A stretch of 64,000 nt of DNA from Hymenobacter sublimis (GTDB taxonomy: Bacteria > Bacteroidota > Bacteroidia > Cytophagales > Hymenobacteraceae): assembly GCF_023101345.1 (NCBI RefSeq), contig NZ_CP095848.1:2549297-2613296 (forward strand). Direction: 5' to 3'. The position numbers and the translations under genes are program-made. This document shows, one piece after another, positions 37,681-48,546 of the stretch. Within the stretch, counting starts at the first letter, position 1. Each line of letters opens with the position of its first letter. Below the pieces are notes generated by a model. That model was given only the letters and a program-made list of their open reading frames with translations. It was not told where the DNA came from and did not search any database.

Positions 37681-38688
37681 TTACAGCAGCCCGACACCCG
37701 CTCCGGCCAGCTCGGTGCGTACGGCCTCCGGCCAGATGCTTACCTGTACTTCTCCAATGTGGCCTTTCCGCAGCATAAACATGCACACCCGGCTCTGCCC
37801 AATGCCCCCGCCTATGCTCTGGGGCAGCTCATCTTTCAGCAGCCGCGCATGAAAGGCCAATTCCTGCCGGTCCTCACAGCCGCGCAGGGCCAGTTGCCGC
37901 ACCAGCGCGTGCTTATCCACCCGAATCCCCATCGATGATACCTCGAAGGACGTTTGCAGGACGGGGTGCCAGAGCAGAATGTCGCCGTTGAGGCCGCGGT
38001 AGCCTTCTTCGGTTTCGGTGCTCCAATCGTCGTAGTCGGGGGCGCGGCCGTCGTGGGGCTCACCGTGGCTTAGCTCGTGGCCAATGCCCACCAGGAACAC
38101 GGCGCCATATTGTTTTACAACCTCATGCTCCCGCTGCTTAGGCGTGAGGGTAGGGTATTGCCGAAGCAGGTCCTCGGCGTGCAGGAAGGTGATTTTGCCC
38201 GGTAGCACGGGCGTAATTTCCGGGTATTCGGCCGCTACGCGCGCTTCTGTGGTTTTCAGGGCTTCGTAAATGCGCTCCACGGTGGCCTTCAGGAAGGCCG
38301 GCGTGCGCTGCTCAGGGCTGATGTGCTTTTCCCAGTCCCACTGATCCACGTAAATAGAGTGAATGGGCGAGTAGTCCTCATCGGGGCGTAGGGCGCGCAT
38401 GTCGGTGAGCAGGCCCCGGCCGGCCTCAATGCCCAACTCCTGCAGGCGCACCCGCTTCCACTTGGCCAAGGAATGCACCACTACCGCCCGGCGCTCGTCC
38501 AGGGCTTTGATGGGAAAACCTACGGGGCGCTCAATGCCGTTCAGGTCGTCGTTGATACCCGTACCGTCCAGCACAGCAATCGGCGACGATACCTTGCTGA
38601 GCTGCAGTTGGGCGCTGAGTTCTTTAGCGAAGGTTTCCTTTACAAAGGAAATTGCCTCTTCGGTTTTCAATAAATCCTGGGCGCTCAT
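37681..38688 (-). CDS. asnA: aspartate--ammonia ligase (asparagine synthetase A)
   Basis: Makes asparagine from aspartate, ammonia and ATP, releasing AMP and pyrophosphate. The 335-residue product is collinear with AsnA, a relative of class II aminoacyl-tRNA synthetases: QLSKVSSPIAVLDGTGINDDLNG, VVHSLAKWKR, the DMRALRPDE and HSIYVDQWDWEK block, LVGIGHELSHGEPHDGRAPDYDDW, LNGDILLWH, and the C-terminal motif 3 region SIGGGIGQSRVCMFML with its conserved arginine. Start ATG at 38688. The 5' region holds an Asn-rich leader peptide and a terminator/antiterminator pair, so expression is likely attenuated by charged tRNA-Asn. A clear terminator follows. Confidence 0.96.
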   Translation of the reverse strand: MSAQDLLKTEEAISFVKETFAKELSAQLQLSKVSSPIAVLDGTGINDDLNGIERPVGFPIKALDERRAVVVHSLAKWKRVRLQELGIEAGRGLLTDMRALRPDEDYSPIHSIYVDQWDWEKHISPEQRTPAFLKATVERIYEALKTTEARVAAEYPEITPVLPGKITFLHAEDLLRQYPTLTPKQREHEVVKQYGAVFLVGIGHELSHGEPHDGRAPDYDDWSTETEEGYRGLNGDILLWHPVLQTSFEVSSMGIRVDKHALVRQLALRGCEDRQELAFHARLLKDELPQSIGGGIGQSRVCMFMLRKGHIGEVQVSIWPEAVRTELAGAGVGLL

Positions 38689-38849
38689 ACCTATTTATTT
38701 TAGGAGTTTAAGAATGTTTTTTCATTTCGAAAAGGCACACGAATTTCCCTCTCCCAGCCGGAAGTTTTTTCGGGAATTCAGAAATTATCTGTGCGCAAAA
38801 AAACGGGTTGCTACCGGCTACCTTATATGTGAAGCCGACCCGCAGGCAC

Positions 38850-38881
38850 AAAAAAAAGCCTTCCGGTTAGTGGAAGGCTTT
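38850..38881 (-). terminator. asnA attenuator: leader terminator
   Basis: On the minus strand AAAGCCTTCC (38881-38872), a 7-nt loop and GGAAGGCTTT (38864-38855) form a perfect 10-bp stem whose end merges into a run of T (down to 38850). It lies 160 bp before the asnA start. The 5' arm can instead pair over 9 bp, AGCCTTCCA (38879-38871) with TGGAAGGCT (38935-38927) inside the leader-peptide gene, which would block the terminator. Confidence 0.88.
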
Positions 38882-38905
38882 AAAAGAAAATCAGCAACTG
38901 ATTTT

Positions 38906-38992
38906 TCAGTTCTCCAAGGGAGCAATAGCCTTCCAGTCTCGAATAAGATTATTCGAGTTATTATTCTGGAGATTATTGCGGAAATGACGCAT
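38906..38992 (-). CDS. asnA leader peptide (Asn-rich)
   Basis: A 28-codon ORF, ATG at 38992-38990 and TGA at 38908-38906. The peptide starts MRHFRNNLQNNNSNNLIRDW; eight of 28 residues are Asn, at positions 6, 7, 10, 11, 12, 14, 15 and 28. Seven lie within ten codons, just before the segment (38935-38927) that forms the antiterminator. This is the arrangement of ribosome-mediated attenuation as known for his, trp, thr and ilv leaders: when charged tRNA-Asn is scarce, a ribosome stalls at the Asn run, the antiterminator forms and asnA is transcribed; when it is plentiful, the ribosome runs on and the terminator wins. The sequence features are seen; the mechanism is inferred. Confidence 0.88.
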   Translation of the reverse strand: MRHFRNNLQNNNSNNLIRDWKAIAPLEN

Positions 38993-39150
38993 GTAAAAGG
39001 GTTGTTTTTTCGTCAGGTGTTGTACAAGTATAAAGGAGCGTAAGTATTTATCCTAATTAGAGCCAATAATTATTTTTTTATAGCATATATAATCAAATAA
39101 AATAGCGCAATACGCCAGCTACCAGACTGACTACTGCTTGAGCAGTGGCC

Positions 39151-39864
39151 TTACTCTGTGCCGTTCAAGGCATTGCGTACATCACGCACGGCTTGCACTA
39201 CGGAAACCGGCACCGGAGCCTCGGGTTGCAATAGCTTGAGCAGGCGCAGGTACTTGGCCCGGCCTTCATTGCGCATCAGTGGGGGCACTTCGTACACAAA
39301 CACCTTGAACGGCTCCACCTTCTGCACCCCAATCAGCAGAAACCGGTCGGCGTGCAGGGCGTCGGCGTAAAACGCGGCCTGGCGGTCGTAGTCATACTGG
39401 GTGCACTGCTCCACGAAGTGGTTATGGTCGCGGGCCATGGTAGTCTTAAAGTCCACGATGGTGTAGGGCTGACCCGGCTGGTCCACAACTAGGTCGGCGC
39501 GCAGCTTGCACAGGGTGTCAGTCAGGGGCTCGGTGAAAATGCAGCTGGGCTCCGGAATTCCTTGCTCGAGCAGGGCATTCACCTCGGGGTTAAGCTTCAC
39601 CCCATCCACCATCCACCAGATCAGGGTGTCATTGATACCGGGCTGACCAGGCTGGTACAGGTCGGGCTCCAGAATGGCGGTGTGGAAGGCCGTACCTAAG
39701 CCAAGGGCCCCGCCCACCGAATCGTGGGGGCGCGGGGGGCGACCATTGAGGGCATCACGCAGGCGCGAAAGGTCGGAGTTGGCAATAGCCGGCAGGGCGC
39801 GGTAGTCGTCGTAGGGAATGCGCAGTAGGTCGGGGCGGGCGGCGGTAGTAGTGGAATCAGTCAC
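39151..39864 (-). CDS. PD-(D/E)XK nuclease-like protein, RecE/exonuclease VIII type
   Basis: A 237-residue protein with the hallmarks of phage RecE-type 5'-3' exonucleases: an N-terminal IPYDDYRALPAIANSDLSRLR, then LGTAFHTAILEPD, the catalytic core LRADLVVDQPGQPYTIVDFKTT (D, then D-x-K) and the QAAFYADAL helix. Start is GTG at 39864 with no better alternative. Such nucleases normally pair with a RecT annealing protein in phages; neither RecT nor any phage gene is seen here. It could be a domesticated phage gene. Transcription may run toward the asnA leader, but the attenuator terminator lies between. Confidence 0.8.
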   Translation of the reverse strand: MTDSTTTAARPDLLRIPYDDYRALPAIANSDLSRLRDALNGRPPRPHDSVGGALGLGTAFHTAILEPDLYQPGQPGINDTLIWWMVDGVKLNPEVNALLEQGIPEPSCIFTEPLTDTLCKLRADLVVDQPGQPYTIVDFKTTMARDHNHFVEQCTQYDYDRQAAFYADALHADRFLLIGVQKVEPFKVFVYEVPPLMRNEGRAKYLRLLKLLQPEAPVPVSVVQAVRDVRNALNGTE

Positions 39865-40082
39865 GCAAGAAGAACAGCGAAGCCGGCAAAAAGGCTCCGA
39901 AAAATGACAAAGCAGGGTTTGAATGAGGGAGTATAGGCATTTTTCTTTACTTCCCTTACTGCCTCCCCTATTCCGCTACCCCTGCTCCCGCCTTACTTAC
40001 TTGAGTGTGCCTGCCGCCCCATCCGAGCGAGGGAGCCAAAGGCGGGGCCAGAAACCCAAAACCTTCGCCGGAAAACCAGCGG

Positions 40083-41078
40083 CTACTGCTGGCCGGTGGG
40101 TTGCTGGTCAGCTCGCTCACCGGTTTCTTCGGGCATTTCGTATTCCCCTACCCGGCCGTACTGCCGCTCCCGCTGCAGGCCCTTGTCTTCGCCGTACGGG
40201 TGCCCGCCGAAGCCGTGGCGCATCATGGCAATGGCTTTGGCCCAGGTTGGTTCTTTGTCGCGGGAAGTGAACAGCTGCATCACCGACTGGGAGATGACGG
40301 GAATGGGCACTTCCATGTGCAGGGCGTCGGCCACCAGCCAGTTCACCTCGCCGGTGTCCTCAATGTAGCTGGGCACGTTGAAGCCAGCCTCTTCATCGTA
40401 GGTCTTTTTCATGAGTTCCACCAGCCAGGAGCGCACCACTGAGCCGTTGTTCCATAAGCCCAAAATAGCGCTGATGTCGAGCTTTTCGCGGAAGTGAGTA
40501 AGCAGGCCCATACCTTCCCCAATGGCCTGTAGCATGCCGAATTCGATGCCGTTGTGCACCAGCTTTACGTAGTGGCCCGTGCCGGCCACGCCCGTGTGCA
40601 GAAAGCCGCCCGGCACCGAGGTATCCACGAAAAACTCGCGCAGCTGCTCCACGGCTTCCGGCGCGCCGCCCACCATGTAGCAGGCTCCCGTGCGGGCTCC
40701 ACCGGGGCCGCCGCTGGTGCCGCAGTCCAGGAAATGCAGGCCCTGCTCGCGCAGGCGCGCTGCCCGCCGGATGGAGTCGCCCCAGTAGGAATTGCCTCCG
40801 TCCACGATGATGTCGCCGGGTTCCAGGTGGGGTAGCAACTGCTGAATCAGGCCGTCGACGGCCGCGCCGGCCGGGATGTAGAGAAATACTTTGCGTGGGC
40901 GCTTCAGCTTGTTCACTAGCTCCTCGATGCTGCCAACTACCCGCAGGTTTTCGGTTTTCAGATCGGGCCGGGGATGAATATCGAGGCCCACGATGGGGTA
41001 GCCTTTTTCAGCGGCCTGGCGGGCCAGCCCCGCGCCCATTTTGCCGAGGCCAATGACCCCAATTTGCGTTTTGCTCAT
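40083..41078 (-). CDS. gnd: 6-phosphogluconate dehydrogenase, short NAD-type
   Basis: Oxidative decarboxylation of 6-phosphogluconate to ribulose 5-phosphate. The 331-residue product belongs to the short (about 300-residue) Gnd group, which in other bacteria favours NAD. Seen: IGVIGLGKMGAGLA for nucleotide binding, IIVDGGNSYWGDS, LDCGTSGGPGGARTGACYMVGG, and the catalytic Lys and substrate-binding residues in GHYVKLVHNGIEFG. The ATG at 41078 is chosen because it places the glycine motif at the N-terminus; the frame is open to 41168. The C-terminal tail of about 25 residues is hydrophilic and unlike the family. Follows the glucosidase gene on the same strand. Confidence 0.93.
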   Translation of the reverse strand: MSKTQIGVIGLGKMGAGLARQAAEKGYPIVGLDIHPRPDLKTENLRVVGSIEELVNKLKRPRKVFLYIPAGAAVDGLIQQLLPHLEPGDIIVDGGNSYWGDSIRRAARLREQGLHFLDCGTSGGPGGARTGACYMVGGAPEAVEQLREFFVDTSVPGGFLHTGVAGTGHYVKLVHNGIEFGMLQAIGEGMGLLTHFREKLDISAILGLWNNGSVVRSWLVELMKKTYDEEAGFNVPSYIEDTGEVNWLVADALHMEVPIPVISQSVMQLFTSRDKEPTWAKAIAMMRHGFGGHPYGEDKGLQRERQYGRVGEYEMPEETGERADQQPTGQQ

Positions 41079-41192
41079 GCGTTGGGAGGTAATGAAAGGA
41101 AGAGAATAACCTAAGGCAGGTAAGAAGTAGGCAGCGCGGGTAGCGCACCAAAAACGAGAATGGCCCAATGGCCCTACTGGCTCAGCGGCGGT

Positions 41193-43844
<2,652 letters not shown>

Positions 43845-43949
43845 ATACACTGTGCCCGCGAGTAACCACCTGTTTTTCGCCGGATCTTAAGGGTAGCACG
43901 TAGGTACGCCCGGCGGCAGACCACTCATAACACGGCTGCTGGCCGCAAC

Positions 43950-44768
43950 TCAACCGTTGTCGGCGAAACCGGGGTAGAGAGTCATGCCGCCGTCGGCGAA
44001 GATGGTAGTACCCGTCACATAATCGGCCTCGTCGGAAGCCAGCCACACGGCCACCATGCCAATGTCGGCGGGGTCACCGATACGGCCGTAGGGAATCAGG
44101 GTCAGCAGGTTACGCTCTTCCTCGGGCGTGTCGCGGGCTGAGAGATTGATGGGGGTAGCAATGGCGCCCGGCCCGATGCTGTTGACCCGGATGCGCTGGG
44201 GCGCCAGCTCCTGGGCCATGCTTTTCATTAGCTGCATAATGCCGCCCTTGCTAGTGGCGTAGTTTACGTGGCCCGCCCACGGAATCACCTCGTGCACAGA
44301 GCTCATGCAGATGATTTTACCCGTGGCCTTCGATACTTCTGGCTGCGGACCGCGCCGCACGAACTCCCGGGCGGCCTCGCGGGCGCACAGAAACTGCCCG
44401 GTCAGGTTCACGTCAATTACTTTTTGCCACTTCTCCAGGCTCATTTCCAGAAAGGGCGAATCCTGCTGAATGCCGGAGTTATTGACCAGAATGTGCAGAG
44501 TCTGAAACTGCTCCCGAATTTGGTCGAACATATGGAGCACCTCGTCTTCCTTGCTTACATCAGCCTGGATGGCTACGGCCCGACCGCCCGCCTTTTTAAT
44601 GTCGGCCACCACGGCCGCAGCTTCCTCGGCACTGTGGGCGTAGTTGACGATGACGGTAGCGCCTTCCGCGGCCATAGCCTTGGCCACACCCGCCCCAATG
44701 CCGGAGCTGCCGCCCGTCACGAGGGCAATTTGGTTTTGCAGACGCTGCGAGTTTGAGGAGTTTGCCAT
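43950..44768 (-). CDS. SDR-family glucose 1-dehydrogenase
   Basis: A 272-residue classical short-chain dehydrogenase. It has the cofactor motif TGGSSGIGAGVA, NNSGIQ, the catalytic Ser-Tyr-Lys set (ICMSSVHEVIPWAGHVNYATSKGG), and the family ending VWLASDEADYVTGTTIFADGGMTLYPGF, all closest to Bacillus-type glucose 1-dehydrogenase. It would oxidise glucose to gluconolactone with NAD(P). It is the first of three genes on this strand (with the glucosidase and gnd). Confidence 0.88.
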   Translation of the reverse strand: MANSSNSQRLQNQIALVTGGSSGIGAGVAKAMAAEGATVIVNYAHSAEEAAAVVADIKKAGGRAVAIQADVSKEDEVLHMFDQIREQFQTLHILVNNSGIQQDSPFLEMSLEKWQKVIDVNLTGQFLCAREAAREFVRRGPQPEVSKATGKIICMSSVHEVIPWAGHVNYATSKGGIMQLMKSMAQELAPQRIRVNSIGPGAIATPINLSARDTPEEERNLLTLIPYGRIGDPADIGMVAVWLASDEADYVTGTTIFADGGMTLYPGFADNG

Positions 44769-44995
44769 ATAGCTCAGTAGAGAAGATCAGAAGAATACTC
44801 ATCTGCTAGACTGGCAAACCCTGGCTTTAGTTACATGAATGTCTGGTGAAGCAAGTGTGAATCAAGCACTACTGCCTCATGCTCTACCCCTTGCTAGCGC
44901 GTCTAACGCCTGAAAACCAATCCATAGCCACCGCGCTGATGGTATGAGGTTGTGTTACTAGTCACTGCCTTACAAATAAGAATAGCCTATAGACT
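44769..44995. other. intergenic region
   Basis: Left part of a 736-bp gap between the divergent SDR gene and tetR. No gene, RNA or repeat is seen in this part; it should hold the promoter of the SDR-glucosidase-gnd genes. The right part holds a MITE-like repeat, an operator and a hairpin, listed separately. Confidence 0.5.
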
Positions 44996-45093
44996 GTCAT
45001 GCCGAGGCGCCGCCGAAGCATCTCGCATGCTGATGTTGTGCTAGTAACTCAAACGACTGCACGCGAGATGCTTCGGCGGCGCCTCGGCATGAC
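44996..45093. repeat. MITE-like inverted-repeat element (GCCGAGGCG family, copy 2)
   Basis: Perfect 31-bp arms, 44996-45026 (starting GTCATGCCGAGGCGCCGCC) and 45063-45093. Same family and size as 11962-12061. Confidence 0.85.
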
Positions 45094-45244
45094 GGTATTT
45101 TTGTCTGGCTAAATACCCAGACTAGTAGGCCCTACTCTGGGTTATCGTTTTGAAGACTCTACTACGCTTGCACGGCTGAGATGCGCTCGGCTACTTATAA
45201 GTGAGCGGGAGGACAGTGCTGAAAGATATCTTGCATTGCGCACT

Positions 45245-45261
45245 AACAAACATTCGTTTGT
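45245..45261. promoter_or_regulatory. candidate TetR operator upstream of tetR
   Basis: AACAAACATTCGTTTGT is a palindrome around ATTC. It matches the reverse complement of the operator before paaA (AACTAACATTCGTTAGTT) at all but the symmetric flank bases. It is about 245 bp before the tetR ATG, so it would act on a promoter with a long 5' UTR. Role inferred. Confidence 0.7.
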
Positions 45262-45290
45262 GATAATTAACTACTACCTTGGGACAGGTT

Positions 45291-45327
45291 GGCGGCTAAC
45301 AGCGTGTAGCGGCACGTTGAAGCCGCC
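45291..45327 (+). other. hairpin in the tetR leader
   Basis: GGCGGCT (45291-45297) pairs with AGCCGCC (45321-45327), and an inner GCGTG/CACGT stem extends it. It falls between the operator and the tetR start, so it would lie in the tetR 5' UTR if transcription starts near the operator. No known RNA family recognised. Confidence 0.4.
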
Positions 45328-45504
45328 GCGGGACGCGTTTGTCTAGCATATAAAGGCCAAACCACGTTCGGTGGGCAGGCCTGCATGTCGGGTCTGCGCG
45401 AGCTTCCCCGTCGCGAGGGCGAAAAGTTGAGCGGCGCCACGGATTTGCGTAATCTTTAACAGGCCGTTGGCGTACGGCTACTGACCTTCCCTTCCTTCCC
45501 ACCC

Positions 45505-46089
45505 ATGATTACGACCCGCAAAACCAATAAGCGCCAGCTAATTCTGGAAGAAGCCGCTAAACTGTTCAAACAGAAAGGCTTCGGCGGCACTTCCATGCGC
45601 GACCTGGCCGGCGAAGTCGGCATTGAAGCGGCCAGCATGTACAACCACATCAAGTCCAAGGACGAGATTCTGGAGCTGATCTGCTTTCGGGTGTCGAGCA
45701 CTTACATTTCCCAGCTGGCCGAAATTGAGGCCACGCAGGCCCCTTATGTCGAGAAGATTAAGGCGCTGATTTGCCTGCACATCCGCCTCATGATTGAGGA
45801 CGGAGCGGCCGTATCCGTGGCTAACCACGACTGGAAGTACCTCCCCGAGCCGGCCCTCAAGGCGTTCAAAGACGCCCGCAAGCAGTACGAAAAAGGCTTT
45901 GCGGCCCTGATTGAGCAAGGCATTGCCGCCGGCGAGTTTCAGCCCGTCAACGTGTCGGTGGCCTTGTTCACGATTCTCTCGGCCGTGCGCTGGGTGGAAC
46001 TCTGGTACCGCCCCGGCCGCGAGCTGTCAGCCGAGGAGCTAGAGGCCAATATTGTTACCATGCTCCTAACGGGGCTGGAAAGAAAATAA
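45505..46089 (+). CDS. TetR-family regulator, probable repressor of paa genes
   Basis: A 194-residue regulator. The N-terminal helix-turn-helix runs over about residues 10-55 (ILEEAAKLFKQKGFGGTSMRDLAGEVGIEAASMYNHIKSKDEIL), typical of TetR. The C-terminal ligand domain (about 60-190) fits the TetR_C groups that bind acyl-CoA-like ligands. Phenylacetyl-CoA is the known inducer for PaaR/PaaX-type regulators, so a CoA thioester ligand is a fair guess. It is first in the cluster, 85 bp before paaE. Palindromes at 45245-45261 and 47359-47380 are likely its binding sites. The gap to paaE holds a diverged inverted repeat (GGCTGT...ACAGCC). Confidence 0.9.
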   Translation: MITTRKTNKRQLILEEAAKLFKQKGFGGTSMRDLAGEVGIEAASMYNHIKSKDEILELICFRVSSTYISQLAEIEATQAPYVEKIKALICLHIRLMIEDGAAVSVANHDWKYLPEPALKAFKDARKQYEKGFAALIEQGIAAGEFQPVNVSVALFTILSAVRWVELWYRPGRELSAEELEANIVTMLLTGLERK

Positions 46090-46174
46090 GCTACTGGCTG
46101 TGAGCCATTAGCAGTTAGCCTACCAGGCCAACGAAAGCTAACAGCCAACAGCCCGCAGCGAATAGCAAAGTATC

Positions 46175-47251
46175 ATGAGCCGTTTTCATAAAGTCAAAAT
46201 CAAGAGCATCGTTCGGGAAACCCCGGACTGCGTGAGCGTGTCTCTGGACGTGCCCGCCGACCTGCGCGAGACGTTCAAATTCACCCAAGGCCAGTACCTA
46301 ACGTTCCGGCGGGAGCACAACGGGGAGGAGTTGCGCCGCTCCTATTCCATTTGTAGCAGCCCCCTGGAAAACGAGTGGCGCGTGGCCATCAAGAAAGTGC
46401 CGGAAGGTCGGTTTTCCTCCCTGGCCGTGGAGCAGCTGCGGGTAGGCGAAGAACTGGAAGTAATGCCGCCGATGGGTCATTTCTACACCGAAGTGCACCC
46501 AGAGCAGCAGAAACTCTACGTACTATTTGCGGCGGGTTCGGGCATTACCCCGGTCATGTCCATTATCAAAACGGTGCTCTTGACCGAGCCCAACAGCCGG
46601 GTGTACCTGATTTATGGCAACCGGGGCCGCAACTCCATCATCTTCAAGGAGGAAATTGAGGCCCTGAAAAACCGCTTCCTGAACCGCCTCAGCGTCTACC
46701 ACATCCTCAGCCGCGAGCAGGGCGACACCGACCTGCTGTTCGGCCGCATCAACGCCGAGAAGGCCCGCCTGTTCCTTGACAAAATTGTACCCGCCCGCGC
46801 AATTGACGAGTGCTTTATCTGCGGCCCGGAGGAGATGATCAACGATGTGAAGGACGTGCTGGCCGAAGCCGGGGTAGCACTGGAAAAAGTACACTTCGAA
46901 ATGTTCGCCTCCGCCGGCAGCGCCCAGCGGGCCGCCCGCCAGGCCCAGCGCCCCGCCGGCGAGGACGACAAGCACAGCCAGGTAACCGTGCAGTTGGAAG
47001 GTACCAAGCGCATCCTGGAAATGTCGTACTACGGCGACACGATTCTGGATGCCCTGCTCGAAACCGGCGCCGATGCGCCCTATTCCTGCAAAAACGGCAT
47101 GTGCAGCACCTGTCGCTGCCGTATCACGGAAGGCACCGTAGAAATGGACGTGAACTACTCCCTTTCCGACACCGAAGTAGCGAAAGGCTACGTCCTTTCC
47201 TGCCAGGCCCGCCCCACCTCCGAAAAGGTTACGGTGGATTTCGACCAATAG
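46175..47251 (+). CDS. paaE: phenylacetyl-CoA epoxidase reductase subunit PaaE
   Basis: Passes electrons from NADPH to the PaaA diiron centre. The 358-residue product has a ferredoxin-reductase part (FAD motif RRSYSICSSP near residue 55, GSGITPVMSIIKTVL and FICGPEEMI for NADPH) and a C-terminal plant-type [2Fe-2S] domain with the cysteines of YSCKNGMCSTCRCRI plus a distal LSCQAR. Here it comes first and is separated from paaA by a palindromic element and an operator, whereas in E. coli paaE follows paaABCD. Confidence 0.95.
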   Translation: MSRFHKVKIKSIVRETPDCVSVSLDVPADLRETFKFTQGQYLTFRREHNGEELRRSYSICSSPLENEWRVAIKKVPEGRFSSLAVEQLRVGEELEVMPPMGHFYTEVHPEQQKLYVLFAAGSGITPVMSIIKTVLLTEPNSRVYLIYGNRGRNSIIFKEEIEALKNRFLNRLSVYHILSREQGDTDLLFGRINAEKARLFLDKIVPARAIDECFICGPEEMINDVKDVLAEAGVALEKVHFEMFASAGSAQRAARQAQRPAGEDDKHSQVTVQLEGTKRILEMSYYGDTILDALLETGADAPYSCKNGMCSTCRCRITEGTVEMDVNYSLSDTEVAKGYVLSCQARPTSEKVTVDFDQ

Positions 47252-47265
47252 AACACACTAGAACT

Positions 47266-47337
47266 GTCATTCCGATGCAGGAGGAATTTGGGTCAGTTCC
47301 TTGTAAATAACCCAGATTCCTCCTGCGTCGGAATGAT
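47266..47337. repeat. inverted-repeat element between paaE and paaA
   Basis: Arms 47266-47292 (GTCATTCCGATGCAGGAGG...) and 47311-47337 pair with three mismatches in 27. Same family as 11828-11900. Confidence 0.8.
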
Positions 47338-47358
47338 AACTCAACTTTTTCCTTACAT

Positions 47359-47380
47359 TTAACTAACGAATGTTAGTTAA
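47359..47380. promoter_or_regulatory. candidate TetR operator before paaA
   Basis: A palindrome, AACTAACGAATGTTAGTT (47361-47378) with TTA/TAA extensions each side, ending 16 bases before the paaA ATG. Its complement shares AAC-AACATTCGTT-GT with 45245-45261. The position would block a paaA promoter or the start of the transcript, so paaA and the genes after it may be controlled separately from paaE. Confidence 0.75.
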
Positions 47381-47396
47381 GCTTTGTTAAGAAGGC

Positions 47397-48356
47397 ATGG
47401 AAACGCTAGAACTCACCCAGGAAGAACAGTTTCAGGCCCGCATTGACGCGGATGTGCGTATTGAGCCCAAGGATTGGATGCCCGATGCCTACCGCAAAAC
47501 CCTGATCCGGCAGATTTCCCAGCACGCGCACTCCGAGCTGGTGGGCATGCTGCCGGAAGGCAACTGGATTACGCGGGCTCCTTCACTTAAGCGCAAGTCC
47601 ATTCTGCTGGCCAAGGTGCAGGACGAAGCCGGCCACGGCCTCTACCTCTACTCCGCCGCCGAAACCCTGGGTGCTTCCCGCGACCAAATGCTGGCCGACC
47701 TGCACTCCGGCAAAGCCAAGTATTCGAGCATTTTCAACTACCCTACCCTCAGCTGGGCCGACATGGGCTGCGTGGGCTGGCTCGTAGATGGGGCCGCCAT
47801 CCTGAACCAGGTGCCGCTCTGCCGCACCTCTTACGGTCCATACGCCCGCGCCATGGTGCGCGTGTGCAAGGAGGAAAGCTTCCACCAGCGCCAGGGCTTT
47901 GAAATCATGCAGACCCTGTGCGAAGGCTCGCCGGAGCAGAAGGCCATGGCTCAGGAAGGCCTCAACCGCTGGTGGTGGCCCACGCTGATGATGTTCGGCC
48001 CCAAGGATTCGGAGTCGCCGAACACGGCCCAGTCGATGAACTGGCGCATTAAGCGCTTCACCAACGACGAGCTGCGCCAGAAGTTCGTGGACATGATGGT
48101 GCCCCAGGCCGAGTTTCTGGGCCTCACGGTGCCCGACCCCAACCTGAAGTGGAACGAGGCCAAGCAGGGCTACGACTTCGGCGACGTGGACTGGGAAGAG
48201 TTCTGGAACGTGGTGAAGGGCAACGGCCTGTGCAACCAGGAGCGCCTGCAGGCCCGCGTACAGGCCCACGAGGAAGGCGCCTGGGTGCGGGAAGCCGCCC
48301 TGGCCCACGCCGAGAAACGCAAGCAGCGCGAAGCCGCCACCGCCGTAGCCGCCTAA
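47397..48356 (+). CDS. paaA: 1,2-phenylacetyl-CoA epoxidase catalytic subunit PaaA
   Basis: Diiron oxygenase subunit that epoxidises the aromatic ring of phenylacetyl-CoA. The 319-residue product has the ferritin-like helices with metal ligands in [17 protein letters not shown] (E and ExxH) and [15 protein letters not shown] (E and ExxH), and the [16 protein letters not shown] stretch typical of PaaA. Start ATG at 47397, directly after the candidate operator. First of the paaABCD set. Confidence 0.97.
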   Translation: METLELTQEEQFQARIDADVRIEPKDWMPDAYRKTLIRQISQHAHSELVGMLPEGNWITRAPSLKRKSILLAKVQDEAGHGLYLYSAAETLGASRDQMLADLHSGKAKYSSIFNYPTLSWADMGCVGWLVDGAAILNQVPLCRTSYGPYARAMVRVCKEESFHQRQGFEIMQTLCEGSPEQKAMAQEGLNRWWWPTLMMFGPKDSESPNTAQSMNWRIKRFTNDELRQKFVDMMVPQAEFLGLTVPDPNLKWNEAKQGYDFGDVDWEEFWNVVKGNGLCNQERLQARVQAHEEGAWVREAALAHAEKRKQREAATAVAA

Positions 48357-48372
48357 CGCACCCTCGCATCAC

Positions 48373-48467
48373 CCGTCCTGCTGGGCTTGTCGGGGCATTT
48401 TGCTTGAATGCTGATGTTCCCACCCAGCGTCAGCCCGCGAAATGCTTCGGCAAACTCAGCAGGACGG
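48373..48467. repeat. inverted-repeat element between paaA and paaB
   Basis: Arms 48373-48402 (CCGTCCTGCTGGGCTTGTCG...) and 48437-48467 pair imperfectly, most differences being G-T compatible. It fills half of the 190-bp gap; a C/T-rich stretch follows up to the paaB start. Confidence 0.65.
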
Positions 48468-48546
48468 ATAATTTCTGGGGCATCTATTCCCTACCTCCTT
48501 TCCCCTCCTCAACTCTTACCCTCCTACCCTCACGCCCTCCCAATTT

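Noticed and set aside
38689..38992. T-box riboswitch as the asnA control element
   Set aside because: No T-box consensus or specifier-loop layout is seen, and the Asn-rich ORF with alternative stems explains the region better.
45296..45502. 68-codon minus-strand ORF upstream of tetR
   Set aside because: Arg-rich, no family resemblance, and it covers the tetR leader; probably chance.
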